Origin: Sipunculus nudus | Taxonomy: Eukaryota; Annelida; Sipuncula; Golfingiida; Sipunculidae | NCBI GenBank assembly: GCA_026874595.1 | Contig: CM049316.1 | Span: 55,749,676-55,813,675 of the forward strand | DNA: 64,000 nucleotides | Reading direction: 5' to 3' | In this document: positions 23,001-37,173 of the stretch, one piece after another | Layout: the number at the start of each line of letters is the position of its first letter | Position numbering within the stretch: the stretch's first letter is position 1 | Notes under the pieces: generated by a model | The model's database searches: none | The model's input: the letters and a program-made list of their open reading frames with translations, nothing else | Told to the model about the DNA's origin: nothing | Program-made: the position numbers and the translations under genes

Positions 23001-26000
23001 TTCACGACACATACATAACAGCGGACCTGTAACAATCGGATTAAAAAATTGAACTTTCACAAATAACACAAACATAGTGATGTGTGTATGTGCTTACCGT
23101 CACAGAAGGCCTTGGCGATGTCTTGTATGCCTTGTGGAAGCTGAAGTTCAGTCACCACTTTGTAGATGTTCAACTCGGGAGGGGCAGAGGCAACGCTTCT
23201 GAGCTCGTACATATTCATGTCATCTCCGATGGCCACGATGGCAATGTGTGCTTTTCTTTCTCTCTTGAGCATCATTGCTTTTCTGATAGTCTGACTCTTC
23301 TCGATATTAGATCCACCTGAAAATTTCAACAGGTATACTCTTGGCCAATGTAGACTTAAAATCACAGAGGGATTAGACATTTACCAACGTAACATGATTA
23401 TGTTACTATACATCACCCCTTGGGCCAATTATCTCCCAAAGGGATAATATTCCCATCCACAGACACACACGCCCATACAGGGGGGGGGGGGGGGGGGGGC
23501 GCTTAAGCAACCATGCACGGGCTTGCAAACGGAGTGTCTATAATACACCACCTTTATGGTGCTAAACCAGTTCCTGGCTGGCTCCTGGGGCAGCATGGGG
23601 CCATCGTTCCTGTGATGAAGACACATCACGCAAAAGAGCACGCAGGAATAAAAAACCATTTAGTAGTAATTTAAGCCAGCGTTGCACAGAAAATAAGTTA
23701 GCACATCCCGACCATTGATAAAATAATATATCGTATGGCATAATTTATTGCAGTTGGAGGTAACTTTTATTGATAATTTTGATCTAGAACTAAAATTTAG
23801 AACTTACCGTCAGTAATCATTAGGACCACATTGGGTGCCTCTCGTCGCTCTCCGCTTCCTCCAAAGATTTGTGTCATAATGTCTAGGGCGTTCTGGGTAT
23901 TGGTGCGGCGGCCGATGTAGTCGATTTGGTGAATAGCGTGAATGACATCTGATGCATACTTGTACTCGTTCAAGTTGAAGTGGCGGCGGGCACTGTCACT
24001 CCATGAGACGGCGGCCACTCTGGTGGAGTCAGGTCCAATGGTCATGTTACTTAGGACTTGATCAACAAAGGCCTGGATCTTAATCCAGCGAGTGTTCCTT
24101 ATAGATCCGGATACATCCAGGAGTAGCCCCAGATCAATTTTGCTGTCACATCCTTAAAATCCAGAGTAAGAAGAAAGTTAAGAGAACACCGTAAATCATT
24201 TTTTCAACACACATTAACATATTCCATACTGTTTCAGATACCTTGCTGAAATTTATATATTTCTTATCGGACATGTATCCATCAAAAAGAAAACAAAATG
24301 AAGAAAAAGACAGATATCAGACTGGTTAAATTTCTCCTAATTAAAGATATAAAGATAATTGAGTATTTACTGGTGAAAAAAATTGTGAACCCTATTCACA
24401 TATTATCAAGTCAGATCATATGCACTTAAATTCACAGTCCCATGTCATGTCAATAAATGAATTTTCTATTCGAAAGGACAGCGGAGAAGTTTGTAATGTG
24501 TCTCATAATATCATACAAACTTACTATTTCTGCAGAAAGGTCCCGAGCGGCCATCTGGGCATGGAATGCAAGTTACCTGACCAAGGACCTTTTCACACCT
24601 AGCCCCCCTAGGGCATGCGCTGCAGTCACCACCCTCTGTAAAGATCATAGAGTCCAATTTAGTGAAAATTTAAAAATCTTGATATATCCTCACGACAGAA
24701 TCTTTAACGGTTACTATTATAACTGACTTTTGAGTTAAGGACACTGCATAAAGGTGATATGTTGCCGTAGGTAGTGCGTCAACATGAGCCGAGTGGTGGC
24801 AGTGTTCAGGTCACCCATTATGTTCCATATTTTAAAATTTATAAGGAACGCTGAATGCTATTTTCTGATAAAAAATACATTTCATTTGACCTGTTGGATA
24901 ATGAAAATAGGCACATAAACGCGTTTGTAGATGGAATGTATACCGTTTTGGTTCAAGTGTCATGGATTGAAATAAATTGTAAACCTGTTTTTTATTAAAT
25001 AGATAAGGTACGGGCTGCCAAAGTGCGGCCAATACCGGTCCCTGAACATCACGCAAGTACGTTTTATACCTGTGTTCCAACGCTAGTATCTGGCTTCAGT
25101 TCTGAGCTTGAATAAAATTTGGAGCATAAAAACATTAAAGCGATATTTAACGAAATTTTTATTCTTTCCATTGATGTGACCAGTCCGTGATAAGAGCCAG
25201 GTTGTCTGGCTACATTTCTGTGGATGCACTAAAATACAAGCTATCGATTAATTTTATGCAATAACATCACTTGAGGAACTTACTGTTGCAGAGGGCGTCT
25301 AAAATAAAACGAGCATTTCCTCTTAGGTCGTCGAAGCTCTTTGGAAGATAAGTGTTCTGCTTGGCTGGGTGACTGGCGATACTGAACAGCTCCTGACGGT
25401 CGACGAATTTACCGATACCGACCACTAGGATCCTCACTCCTGTAAATGAATTTAAATAAAAATAGTAAATGGAAACCGTAATGGTAGTATTTGAAGAAGC
25501 ATTACAAATTCCCAATACCTCTTAAATTAGTCGAAAGAGGATAAAGGTTATGGCAAATGCCAGCTGGTGTGTCAGGAAGGTAGATGAAAAAGAATAAAAA
25601 AAAAAGAAATCTCTAGAGTGTCATGTGATAGGAAAAAAAGGTAGTGAGGATGATCCTAATTCTTAATTTGCCAATAAAGTTGCCCAAATCGAAATTGAAA
25701 CAAAGGTTGCTGGTCCGGGTCACATTTACTGATCTATGAAAGCCAAAAAAAAAAAAGCGGAATCTTGACGGCATAAAATGTGATATATGGTCGGTTCGGC
25801 GTCATGTTTATTAATTCTGAATATTCCCACTAACGTTCTTTGGATATATATATTTAAATATTACATGTAAGACATACAATTACCAACACCAATCAACTTT
25901 CAATAAATCAAATCCCCCCCCCCCCCCCAAAAAAAATGAAATCAAGACAAAATAACTCAGGTGCCTCTGGATCACCTAAAACTGTCAGTCAACAGTCCGT

Positions 26001-29000
26001 CTTTTGGATTTGGATATACTCAACATACAGTCAACACTCCACGTTTGTATCTGGATCACCTCATTTGTTGGTCAGCACTCCCACGTCTGAATCTGGATAT
26101 TCTCAAAATACAGTCAACAATCCCATTTTGAATTTGGATCCCCTAAAACTGTCAGTCAACAATCCCACGTTGGGATCTGGATATAATCAACATTCAGTCA
26201 ACACTCCCACGTATGGATCTGGATATACTCATCATACAGTCAACACTCCCACGTTTGGAACTGGATATACTCAACATACAGTCAACACTCCCACGTTTGG
26301 AACTTGAAATACTCAACATACAGTCAACACTCCCACGTTTGGAACTGGATATACTCAACATACAGTCAACACTCCCACGTTTGGATCTTGATCACCTAAA
26401 ACTGTCAGTCAACAGTCCAACTTCTGGATCTGGATATACTCAACATTTAATCAACACTCCCACTTATAGATCAGGATTAACATAATCTTCGGTTAACACT
26501 TCTGCTTCTGGATTTCGATAAACCCAGCATTCAATCAACATATCCACTCTTGATAGATAAACTCAACATCCAGTCAGCTCTTGCACGGATGACAGTCATC
26601 TATCAAGACATAGACACCCTGATCGTGTGACTGACTGTATGACATACCTGCTTCTCTTAGTTTTCTGGCCTCGTTCCATGTTAGATCTCTGTCAGTGGTC
26701 CTGCTGTCCACCATCAGAACAACAACACGAGGGACCTCTCTTCCACTGGGCAAAGATATTCATTTATTATGAGTTTCATATATTAATGAGCTTGTCATGT
26801 TGTTAAATCGAGAGAAGTAGATAAACACGTGACAATGCAATAATTCAATATGTTTTCGTATTACTATTATTCGTATGCATTTTTTCGTCCTCAGTTATGC
26901 TTTGATACATTTTTAAAGCTTTATTACTGATTTCCATACCAAAGAAATACATATTTTTATTCAAATAATAAAAACATTTAAATTTGAAAGTGAATGTGCA
27001 GACCCATACTAACTTTCTGTCACGTCTGATTCTGCTGCTGGTGAACATCTGTTCTCGGATCCTACGCAGTGCTTCGCCGGTCCTGGTTCTGCCGCCCTTG
27101 CGGTACAGATCAAACATATCGACACATATCTCCTTATCTGTTACTGCACCCAGTTGCAGAATGACGTCAGCATTGTCGCTGTAGCTCAATAACCCGACTC
27201 TGTACGCGAAAAAATAAACATAAATTTAAATGAAATAACAGCTATAAAAAATGTTTGTTTAGAGATTTTGCAAATGGCATGTTCAATTTGATTTAAGGCC
27301 GTAACAAAGCAGGGTATAAAATTTATTTTATGTAAACAGCAACTTACATAAGCTGTAGCAGAACGCCTAACAACGTTTAGGATATACAATGAATAGGACC
27401 TGTGCTTTAAAGTAACTTATTATGATGGCATATTCAAACTTTAACGAACGGTGGTCATACGGCTTAGCGTTTGGCAGACTCTAATTACCGAATCAGGTAT
27501 TACAAATGAAGATAGCTCTAACAATCCCAGCATCACATCAAACATATACTGCTTTTCTATTCAGATTCAGAGGAATTCCATAACTTTGTTTTTCCCTATG
27601 AAAGCTCGATTTCATAAATTCTTATTGCTAATCTATAGGCTTATTGATTCAATGGAAAAATACTACGAAAAAATAGAATACCTGTGTGTAGCAAAATTGA
27701 GGTCTAGGACAATAGAACGAGCAAAGTCAAGTAACTTCAACAGGTTATTCTCATGCATGGATCCGGAAGTATCGATGGCAAAGACGACGTCAGCCGATTC
27801 ATCACACGCTGAGAACAGATGGAAGAGTAATTATTAAAAACACCCTGAAATCTATGAAATATATTACAATAATATAGAATAATATACATATGCAAGAAAC
27901 CTATGCATATACCGAGTGCACCCTGACAAAGCACAACCTAATGAAAAAAGCAGAACAAGAGTAATGATTTACAGGTAAATAGGGCAAAAGTAGGAAAATT
28001 GGAAGGAAAAAGTAGGACTGAAACCACACACATTACAATAATATTCATGCTAATTCTCTAAATATAAACTAATGTGAAATAAGAATGTAGTATTTTTAAG
28101 AACATATTTAAACAATTTTGGTGCTGCATTTTTGAATTTCACAATTAAAAAATAGGATGACTGACGACCTGTGATGTTTTAGAATATATCCAACTCTAGA
28201 ATTAAATAGCAAGATTTAGACGCGACATAAAATTACAATGGGTCTTAGGATACCATGCAGTAAAATTACAATAATGCGTGCTAAATTACAACACAACAAG
28301 TCACTTACTGATGCCACAGTCGGGTCCCATATATCCTTCTGGGCAAGAGCACATGCATCCTTTTCTCGAGTTGATAGGGGTTCCTCCGTTCCTACACGTC
28401 TTACCGTTGCATAGGTCACCGTCTAAACAAGATATTAGTCTCAATACAGAATACATGTACTAGATAAACGCTAAGTGTAGGGCATAAATCCTCTCAGGCT
28501 AAATAATCCTAATGGATTAGATATGCATCGAATCTGATGCTGTGTTCCTTGACCCATGCCCAACACCTGAATAATTAAAGTTGCGTTGGCACCAGTTCCG
28601 TTATTTTTGCATAAATCTACCTATGGAAAAAAGGACAAACATACCGACATGGGTGTAACATAACCTCCTTGAATTCCAGAGTTGCAGAATATCGTTTTCA
28701 TTATGTAGAATAACAGAAGACTTCAGGTATAACATAGAATATATCTTGGCTGATTGACACTGAGCTCAGAGATAAAGACCAAGCGTAGAAACTATCCAAT
28801 TCTTGGGCACATGTATGTTTACATTTTATAAACATAACGTCTGTCTCTTCTAAAATATAAAATTATGAGGCTTTTGATGAAATTAAAACACACATATATA
28901 ACTATATAAACATTTTATTTAATTGAGTTTTGCCTCCTTAGAAAACTTTGTAAGTAAACTTTGTTAATAACTTTCAGGAGACTTACTGTTGCAGATGAGA

Positions 29001-32000
29001 TCAAGGACTTGCTTGTAGATTGTTGGCAGTTTAGAGTAGTCGTCGACAACCAAACGGTGCTTATCATATGGGTGACTTGCAATGGCTGTAAGAGAGGGAA
29101 TTGATATATGATTTGATAACCATGAGGTAATATTACACTAGAAGTGATGTGGGTGTTTCATACAATGATATACAAGGTAAAAGACTGTTACACAAGTGTT
29201 TTATGATCTTTTATACATCATACAATAAAGTCTGATCAGTTATGACCACAGTAAGTTCTTCTATTATTAATAATAATAATAATAACTAGATGTGGTCGGA
29301 CAATGGTCCTCAGAGGGCCCCGCGCTTCTGGAATTGCTGGACCATTTTACATATGGGTGAAAAATTAAGTAAAATTTAAAAAATTATGACAAACAGAAAC
29401 AGGTTTTTATTCATATGCATAAGGAAAAAAAACCTACTGGATAAAATGATATTAAAGAAGATATGTCTGAAATAATGTGTGCATTAGAAAATCACCGAAT
29501 GTAATCTGTTAGCCATAATTGATTTTGAGCCAGTCTGAAATTCAATAGGTCTTGAGCTCTCATAGGAACCAATGATCACTGTGAAATTGGGAAAGCTACA
29601 GTAGGTTGTTTTTAAGTTATTATGTGCTAATGAAAATCAGCCATCGGGCTGTGGCAGCCATATTGGAATTCCAACAGGTCTGTAATTCAACAGGTCTTGT
29701 TCCCTTATAGGTACCAATCATCCCTGTGAATTTGGGAAAGCTGCAGTAGATTGTTGTTGAGTTATCGCGTGCGAAAGAAAATAAGCGATTGGGCTGTGGC
29801 GGCCATATTGGAATTCCGACAAGTCTGTAATTGGAAAGGTCCGGAACCCTCATAAGTACCAATCATCCCTGTGAATTTGGGAAAGCTGCAGCATGTTGTT
29901 GTTGAGTTATCGCGTGCGAAAGAAAATCAGCGATTTGGCTGTGCGGCCATATTGGAATTCCGACAAGTATGTAATTTGACCGGTCTTGAGCCCTTATAGG
30001 TACCAATCATCCCTGTGAATTGGGGAAAGCTGCAGTATGTTGTTGTTGAGTTATCGCGTGCGAAAGAAAATCAGCGATTGGGCTGTGGCGGAAGGACGGA
30101 TGGACGGAAGGACGGACTGACACGGTGATCACTATAGGCCAACCGCTTGTCAAGCGGGGCCCTAATTAAATCACCGAGGAGTATCAGTATGAGAAACTGG
30201 TAACTCAGATGATAAAATAAGATATAATAAATAAGTTGTATTATTATTATATATTATTATTGTTATATAAATCTGACTTAATAATATATAATAAGCAAAT
30301 TATATTATCATATCATAATATAGATTGTACTAGATAAAGTGTACTTGATAAATCCACGAATTTATATAACATATACTAAATGTCTAAATCTGTGAAAATT
30401 TCCTTTGCTGTGTTGTTAAATACTAAGTAAGAACTAACATACCTGTATTAACTACGTTTATATGAAATAATGTTAATTATTGTAGTAATGGGGGCTTTTA
30501 CCAATACCATCCAAAAATTCATAACTGTAGACAAATTACCAGATAGGAATTTCCCCAAACAACAAGTTGATAAAAAAGTTGCAAAATGTTAATACAGATT
30601 ATATATTATAATATACGATATAAAAGACATACGACTTACCTTTAAGTTCGTACTCATTAACCCAGTTACCAACTTGTACGACCAAACAGGTGGCCTTTTC
30701 ATGTAGTCTGACTGCCTGTCGGATGGTGTCCTCACGGTACTGCTTGTTTGAGCCTCCGTCTGTCAGGACAACCACAATGTTATGTCTGTTGTCACGATCT
30801 CCGTTAGATGAAGTTAACATTGTGTCACGCACATAACGCAGTGCGGACGGGGTGTTGGTCCTGCCATTCAGGTGTTTCATGTTCTCTACGGCATTAATCA
30901 TACCTGCCTTGTCAGTCCTGAATCTGAAGTACATCAAAGAGTCTTTCCTGATGATTAATATTCATTAGTTGATTTATAATTGTCACTATTATTGAAAACT
31001 AATAAAGACGATATCAATATAGGTAGGAAACAATTTTGCAAAGATATTGTCTATCCAACTGGCAAATAACTATGCAAGATTGCACATGTAATGCACATGT
31101 AACATGCATATTATACACATAGCGTATGATAACCTCCATTCAACTATTCAGAGCCGTTTTGTTCTTGGCGCAGAATGATCCCACTAAAGAGTTCAAGCTT
31201 GATAAAAATATTACATATATTATAAAGTAATAAATAGACGATAAACTACTTAAAATAGTTATAAATTTGAAACTAACAGTCAGCAATGTTTTATTGATCG
31301 AAATTCTTAAATTAAAACGGGATTTGCACGGGTTTGTGTATGAATAACTTTATTTCCAATTTTATGTGAACTGCTGTTTAAAATTACTTCCTTTTTCATA
31401 GTTTGAAGTGTGGAAGCAAATTGCCCTTACGAAAAAAAAGATACATTGACAACTGAACTAAACATGAATGTAATTTGCTGTTGTAACATAAATGAACATC
31501 GATAACGAGAGTTAATATCTTATGAATTTCACAAGATTGGATTTGCGGGAGGGGTCATTCCCGGGAACATTCCCTTGGCATCTTGAGTGATTAAGATGGC
31601 CCTGTATCTACAACTGTCCTCTTTTAAAGTATAGGCAGCATGTCGTTAGCTTAACACACTAACTTGTTCAGATGGAACACCAGTTCGTAGTTGTCAGAGA
31701 ACTGGACAACACCGATTCTCATATCAGTCTTCTCAATGGGCAGCTGGTTGATAAGACTACCGATGAAGTCCTTTCCTTGGTTGAATTTCTCGCCACCAAT
31801 AGATCCAGAAGAGTCAAAGACGAAAATCACATCGCCTGGATCCTTACAGTCTGTTAAAGGAAACGAGAAGATTATCTCTCCCTTTCTTCTTGTACCAAGC
31901 ATCGATATATCTGGACTCGTGTGATTTGCAATTTTATTAAATTTTCAAATTATTATATTGCGTATTTGTATGCACCCTATGCATATAGTGTATGTAATTC

Positions 32001-35000
32001 CGGTAAAAGGATAAAAAAATTATTACTAGTTTGTTCTTCAAAGAACACTGATATGGCCCCCATGTAGCCAATCTACCAGTGGCTTCTTTTCGCCGACCAA
32101 GTTTGAATTTACACTTACATGTATGATGGTTACCCAGAACTTAGATATTTCAGAGTGCACTTATCAACAAGGGCAAAGGACTCAAAACTCAGATGTTAAT
32201 CGTTCCCATAGGGTAATACTGTAAAAGCTAGAATGATTTATTTCATACAGGGAACCTTTTGAAATCTGAAAATGAATTATCTGGAGAAAATTTTAATATA
32301 ATATATATATAATATTGAACAATCTGCCAAATTTAGATGTGTGTATCAGGCTAAATATCCAGTAATTTTTTTAGCGTTTGCAATTTATGCTGGGTTGAGA
32401 TATTACAAATAAGCCATTAAAGTTGGAAAGAAATTGATAGACCGACTTTCATAAAATTTTTTTAATGATTACAGAGATAATATTAAGGATACATGAGAAC
32501 ACGCTTTTCATTCTGTAACCGCATAAACAATGCCTGTACACAAGCTTTTCATACTTAAATGACTGCTAATAACAAGCTGAAAATTAGTCCCTCAAAAATA
32601 CTATTTAATGCAGTTTTCCACCACCACTCCCCCCCCCCCCCATATCAAATAAAACCATAAATAATAATATATATGTGGGCAAAATTAGAAAAATGTAAAT
32701 CTAGCTTAAAGAGCAAAACAAACTGCACAAAAGACTAAAATTAGGGGTCTCAGAGCGTGTTCCAGCATATCTCTTAAGATGCAAAAGACCTGGGTATTTT
32801 TAATTGATTTAATAAACCATAGTGGTATTTTTATATGGGTAGTCAATCTGGACATTATGATTTTTATTTTGATCATCGTTCATTTTACACGAACAGAGAT
32901 AGTTTTTCTCAGTTAATTATTCCATTCAATGATTAATATTAGCAATGTTTCAATCAAAAAGACTGCGAATAAAATCTGTAGTTTTTATACATTATTGGCC
33001 ATCGAACAATTTTTATTTTGGGAATATAAAAACTGGTCTGAGGGCAGCAGTTTCGTTAAGGCAATAATTGTTTAATTAAGGCAAACTGGCACAATATTTA
33101 CCTTCCAGAGAGAGTGTTAAGATCTAGACCTCATAAGATAAAATCAGATTAGGCTAAACTGAAATCCGATTGGGCCTAATTAACACAACAAAATAATTTA
33201 GGATGAGCCTTCCATGTGGTTTCAAGAAAACTATACTACAACAAAAGGATTATAATAACAATTCTGGTAACCGAGATAATGAACGAGGTGTATATTTAAA
33301 AATGTTGCCGTCTCTGCATATACTCTTGTTTATACTTGTAAAATGAATGATAATAATTTCCTTCAATCACAAGTAAAACTGAGAGTAATCAAATAAAATA
33401 ATCAAACCAAATCAATATCCATTTTGAAGAGCTGAGGAAAAATAACCAGCTGTTGAAAAAATACACAATCAGCTAGGGACCTATGTAGTTTTTTAATAAT
33501 AAAGAAAAACTGAATAAAAAAGATTTCACAGACTCAAGCCCTGCGACCTTTAGACATATAATGAATAGATCAATCAAAATAATAATTTGATCATATCCAA
33601 TTAATACAACAATAATAGGATTTAGGAAAAGCCAACCTGGCGACCAGCAATCTAATGACTAAAACTGAAATACGAACAAAGACTCTTATGTGCTGAACAT
33701 TGACTACATGTCAAATGAGGCGTCAACACCTTCATACATTTTTTAAGAGTTGTCTGTATTGATGCTGAAAAATCGGTACACTCAAATGTCTCCCCCCCGC
33801 CCAAATAAAAATAACAAGTAATCGAGATGCTTTCATAAAGATCAATAAATATGCAAAATAAAGTATTAATTAGTGCAGCCTCTGATAAAAAACCCATCCA
33901 TTATGTCGGAGTTTAAACGAAAAGGGCATGAACCAGGGCAAAAAAAAAACCCGATGTGTCTGACATGGTTCTAAAAAAATGGGTTTTGCTAATTTTCTTC
34001 GGAATCTGCATGGCGACAGGGATACATGCCAGATTGATGCACCTACTTTCATTTTTTTTAATTAGTTACACCATGACTGCAAAATAGGCCAAAATAATCA
34101 AAAGAGTGTATTTTTTAACAAAAAAAAAAACGCTCGCACGTGTCCTACTTGGTCCGTTAAACACTTATATACAAAGTTTCGGGAGAATCTTCAGGCACTG
34201 TTGAGAAAAGTTGCTAGTTTTAAAAGACAGACGTCTTACGACAGGCGGACACGCGCCATGGTTATATTTCAAAAGTGACCTAATATAACATCAAATCATC
34301 ATTGAGTCTTCGGCACAAACCTTTTTGAAGACTGGTTGGGGCAGCGTATGTATGCGTAATCCGATTTCTGTGCCACCGTTTATGACATTGTAATGATCTG
34401 GCTCTTCCCAGCAGTCATTACTGGCAGTCATACCCTACGGTAAGTTTCCTAGAATATAGCTTACCAATTACTGGAGTGATGCATGTAGCGTTGATGATGT
34501 CATACAGTCTGCTGGCCAGGTCTTTGAACTTCAAACGGAAAACGTTTGAAGCTTCCGGCTGGGAGGAAACCTGTGTAAGAATGTTTTCGTTGACGTCATC
34601 ACCAAGACCAACGCTGACGATTCTTACTTTATCATTCTTAAGCTGGTTTGTCACTTGGAAAATCTCTGGTTTGAAGGGGTTGGGGAACCCGTCTGTCAGG
34701 AATAGTATAAGATCATTGACTGATGGTCTATTTCCGTTTGCTTCAAACACGTCTCTCTTTGTAACTTCAAAGGCTCTGTACATATCTGTCGAGCCGCCCT
34801 GAAATGACATGTATCAAACTTATTACTATAAACGCTTACTTTCCCGATATTACTCACCATAAATTCAAATTTGTACATTGGATTCACCATATCAACTGAA
34901 ACAAAAATGTCGTTTTTTATTATTTTGAATAACTGTATATATTTTTCTTTATTCAGCTATAATGCAAAAGTTTGTGACTTTGTGAATATTACATTCACTT

Positions 35001-37135
35001 ATTCCTTGGTTATTAAAAACAATTGTTTTTTCTCACGTGTGTGCAATTAAAAATGTCACGGATTTAATTCATGGACATGTTTGTATCTCCGCCCCTGTAA
35101 TATGCTAAGGCACTGGAATTTAATTCATAACTGAATAGATGTATCTAGATATTATATTCCAACCAAAGTAGTATATATGTCTCACAGAATTTAGATTTCT
35201 ACAGGATATGTACATTCTATTGTTCAAGTGACATAATGTATACATTCCATGGCCAAACCATGGAATGTGTACATTCTACGGATTTTCTTTAGAATAATAT
35301 ATATCCCTATGAATGAAGTCATTGACTGTGTAGATTCCATAGCCAGGGTCATGTGATATGTATAATTCCACAGAATGTACCCTTTATCAATACTTTTGTT
35401 GAGAAAACACGTTGAAAATGAATTTTTTAACAAATATATTTTTACGCATAACACATTTACAGTTTGCCAATACAGTGTTGTTATTTATACTCTTGATGAG
35501 AAAAAATATTGAGATATACTTAATTGATGGAATATAACATTCAATTTACTTTGTTTATATTTTGATGTTTCAGTGAAAACAGTGGTACATACTACAGTGT
35601 TTTGAATTCAATAATCTGGTTGTAAAAAATGTCCAGTCGCAGATAGACTACGCTCCTGAGGCAGCGGAAATCTTGCGCTTCTAAAGAAGCTACTGATTTT
35701 AGTTGGCCTATGGATAAAGCGCTGTGTAAAGAGCGTACAGATAGACTTGTTAAAAACATATATAGAGTGGTAATTACATATAATGATTGTAGTTTGCAAA
35801 GTGTGGAAATATACCATAAATAATATCGGTACTCATATTAAGATATTGAGATAGGTTTAAATATATTACAGTTTGATAGAAGCCGAATGTTAAAAGCTAC
35901 TGGGATCAATAATACCAAACCTTGTCGAGGATTCTGTTTCAATAATTTATTGTAATATTTTTTATAAATCCTGTATGTGGTATTACACAATACTTTTGAC
36001 TACTGTTTGACTTTTTTTTCCTAGTGACTACCACTTGCCATCAGCTACTTTACATTTATTCACTTTCTATCTTCTATGGCTTGTGTCACTGATTGTACAT
36101 ATTCCCTGGCTTAACCCATACAATGTACACATTCTATTTTAACGTCCCTCCTGTCCATTTTATCACTTGCTGATGCATGTCCAGTTGTCAATCAACTGAC
36201 CCCTGGCTATCAACCAATCACATGCTGTTAGTGACCCCGCCCACTGTGCATCAAAACTGGTGACAGTAAGGATTTGAGGCCGCTTACGGCCAAGCAGTGG
36301 AGCTTCATGGCTGCCTCAGACCTCTATGGCAGCGTGGGGTATGGCTTACGAGGATCGATTTAGCTACCTGTTGTGGCCACATAGTTTAAACAGCAGACAC
36401 GCTGGTCCCACTATCTCCCGGGGTATGTATATTTTAATTTCATGTTTAATTTAAACAAACCAAATGCAGTTCGATTATTTAAAGTTTTAGAGTTTAAATT
36501 TTATTTTAATTAAACAGTGTTTTATTTCTTAAAATTGTGCAAGTACTCACTGTCAAGTCCAAATTTTTCCCCGAATTAGAAAGCAAACTACACTAAAACA
36601 GCTGACCGTAGGATGAACACATTCCATGGTTTGGCCAAAGAATGTTACATTCTATGGTTTGCTAACAGAATGTACACATTCTTTATAAATAGCTTAATTA
36701 TATATGAAATGTGCGCCTGATGCTTACATAAGATTGTAATTAAATAAAAATAAAGTAAACATTCCTGTTAGTGACATTATATTCGTGTGTGCGAAATCAG
36801 GAAAGAATACCCACCGGCCTAGGTAGATTATTGATTTTATCAAGTGGGCACTGTTTGTCCTTGCAGGTGCTTAGGTCGAACTGAACTTTGGAGTCGCCGG
36901 CAAAGGTGACCATGGCCAATTTTGTTTCTTGGTACCAGTCTCCCATATTGGAGACAAAAGAGAATAGGAAATCTTTCATATCCACCCATTCTGGGTCTTC
37001 GATGGATCCAGAGACATCAACAAGCAAGCTGATATCATATGGGCAGAAAGGATCTAAAATACAGTTATCAACAAAGATTTGTTTCAAGGTAATTTGAACA
37101 ATTTTCAGTAGAATACGTACACATATTATTTGTTC

Positions 37136-37173
<38 letters not shown>

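Noticed and set aside
25936-26485. Repetitive open frames suggesting a Thr/Gly-rich structural protein
   Set aside because: They come from a 42-bp minisatellite in an intron on the opposite strand. There is no signal peptide, splice context or clean start.
19808-34464. Separate matrilin-like gene comprising only VWA9-12 and EGF1-3
   Set aside because: No start codon with signal peptide precedes VWA9, no stop follows VWA8, and the exon 18 to 19 junction is in phase. It remains the main alternative if RNA shows otherwise.
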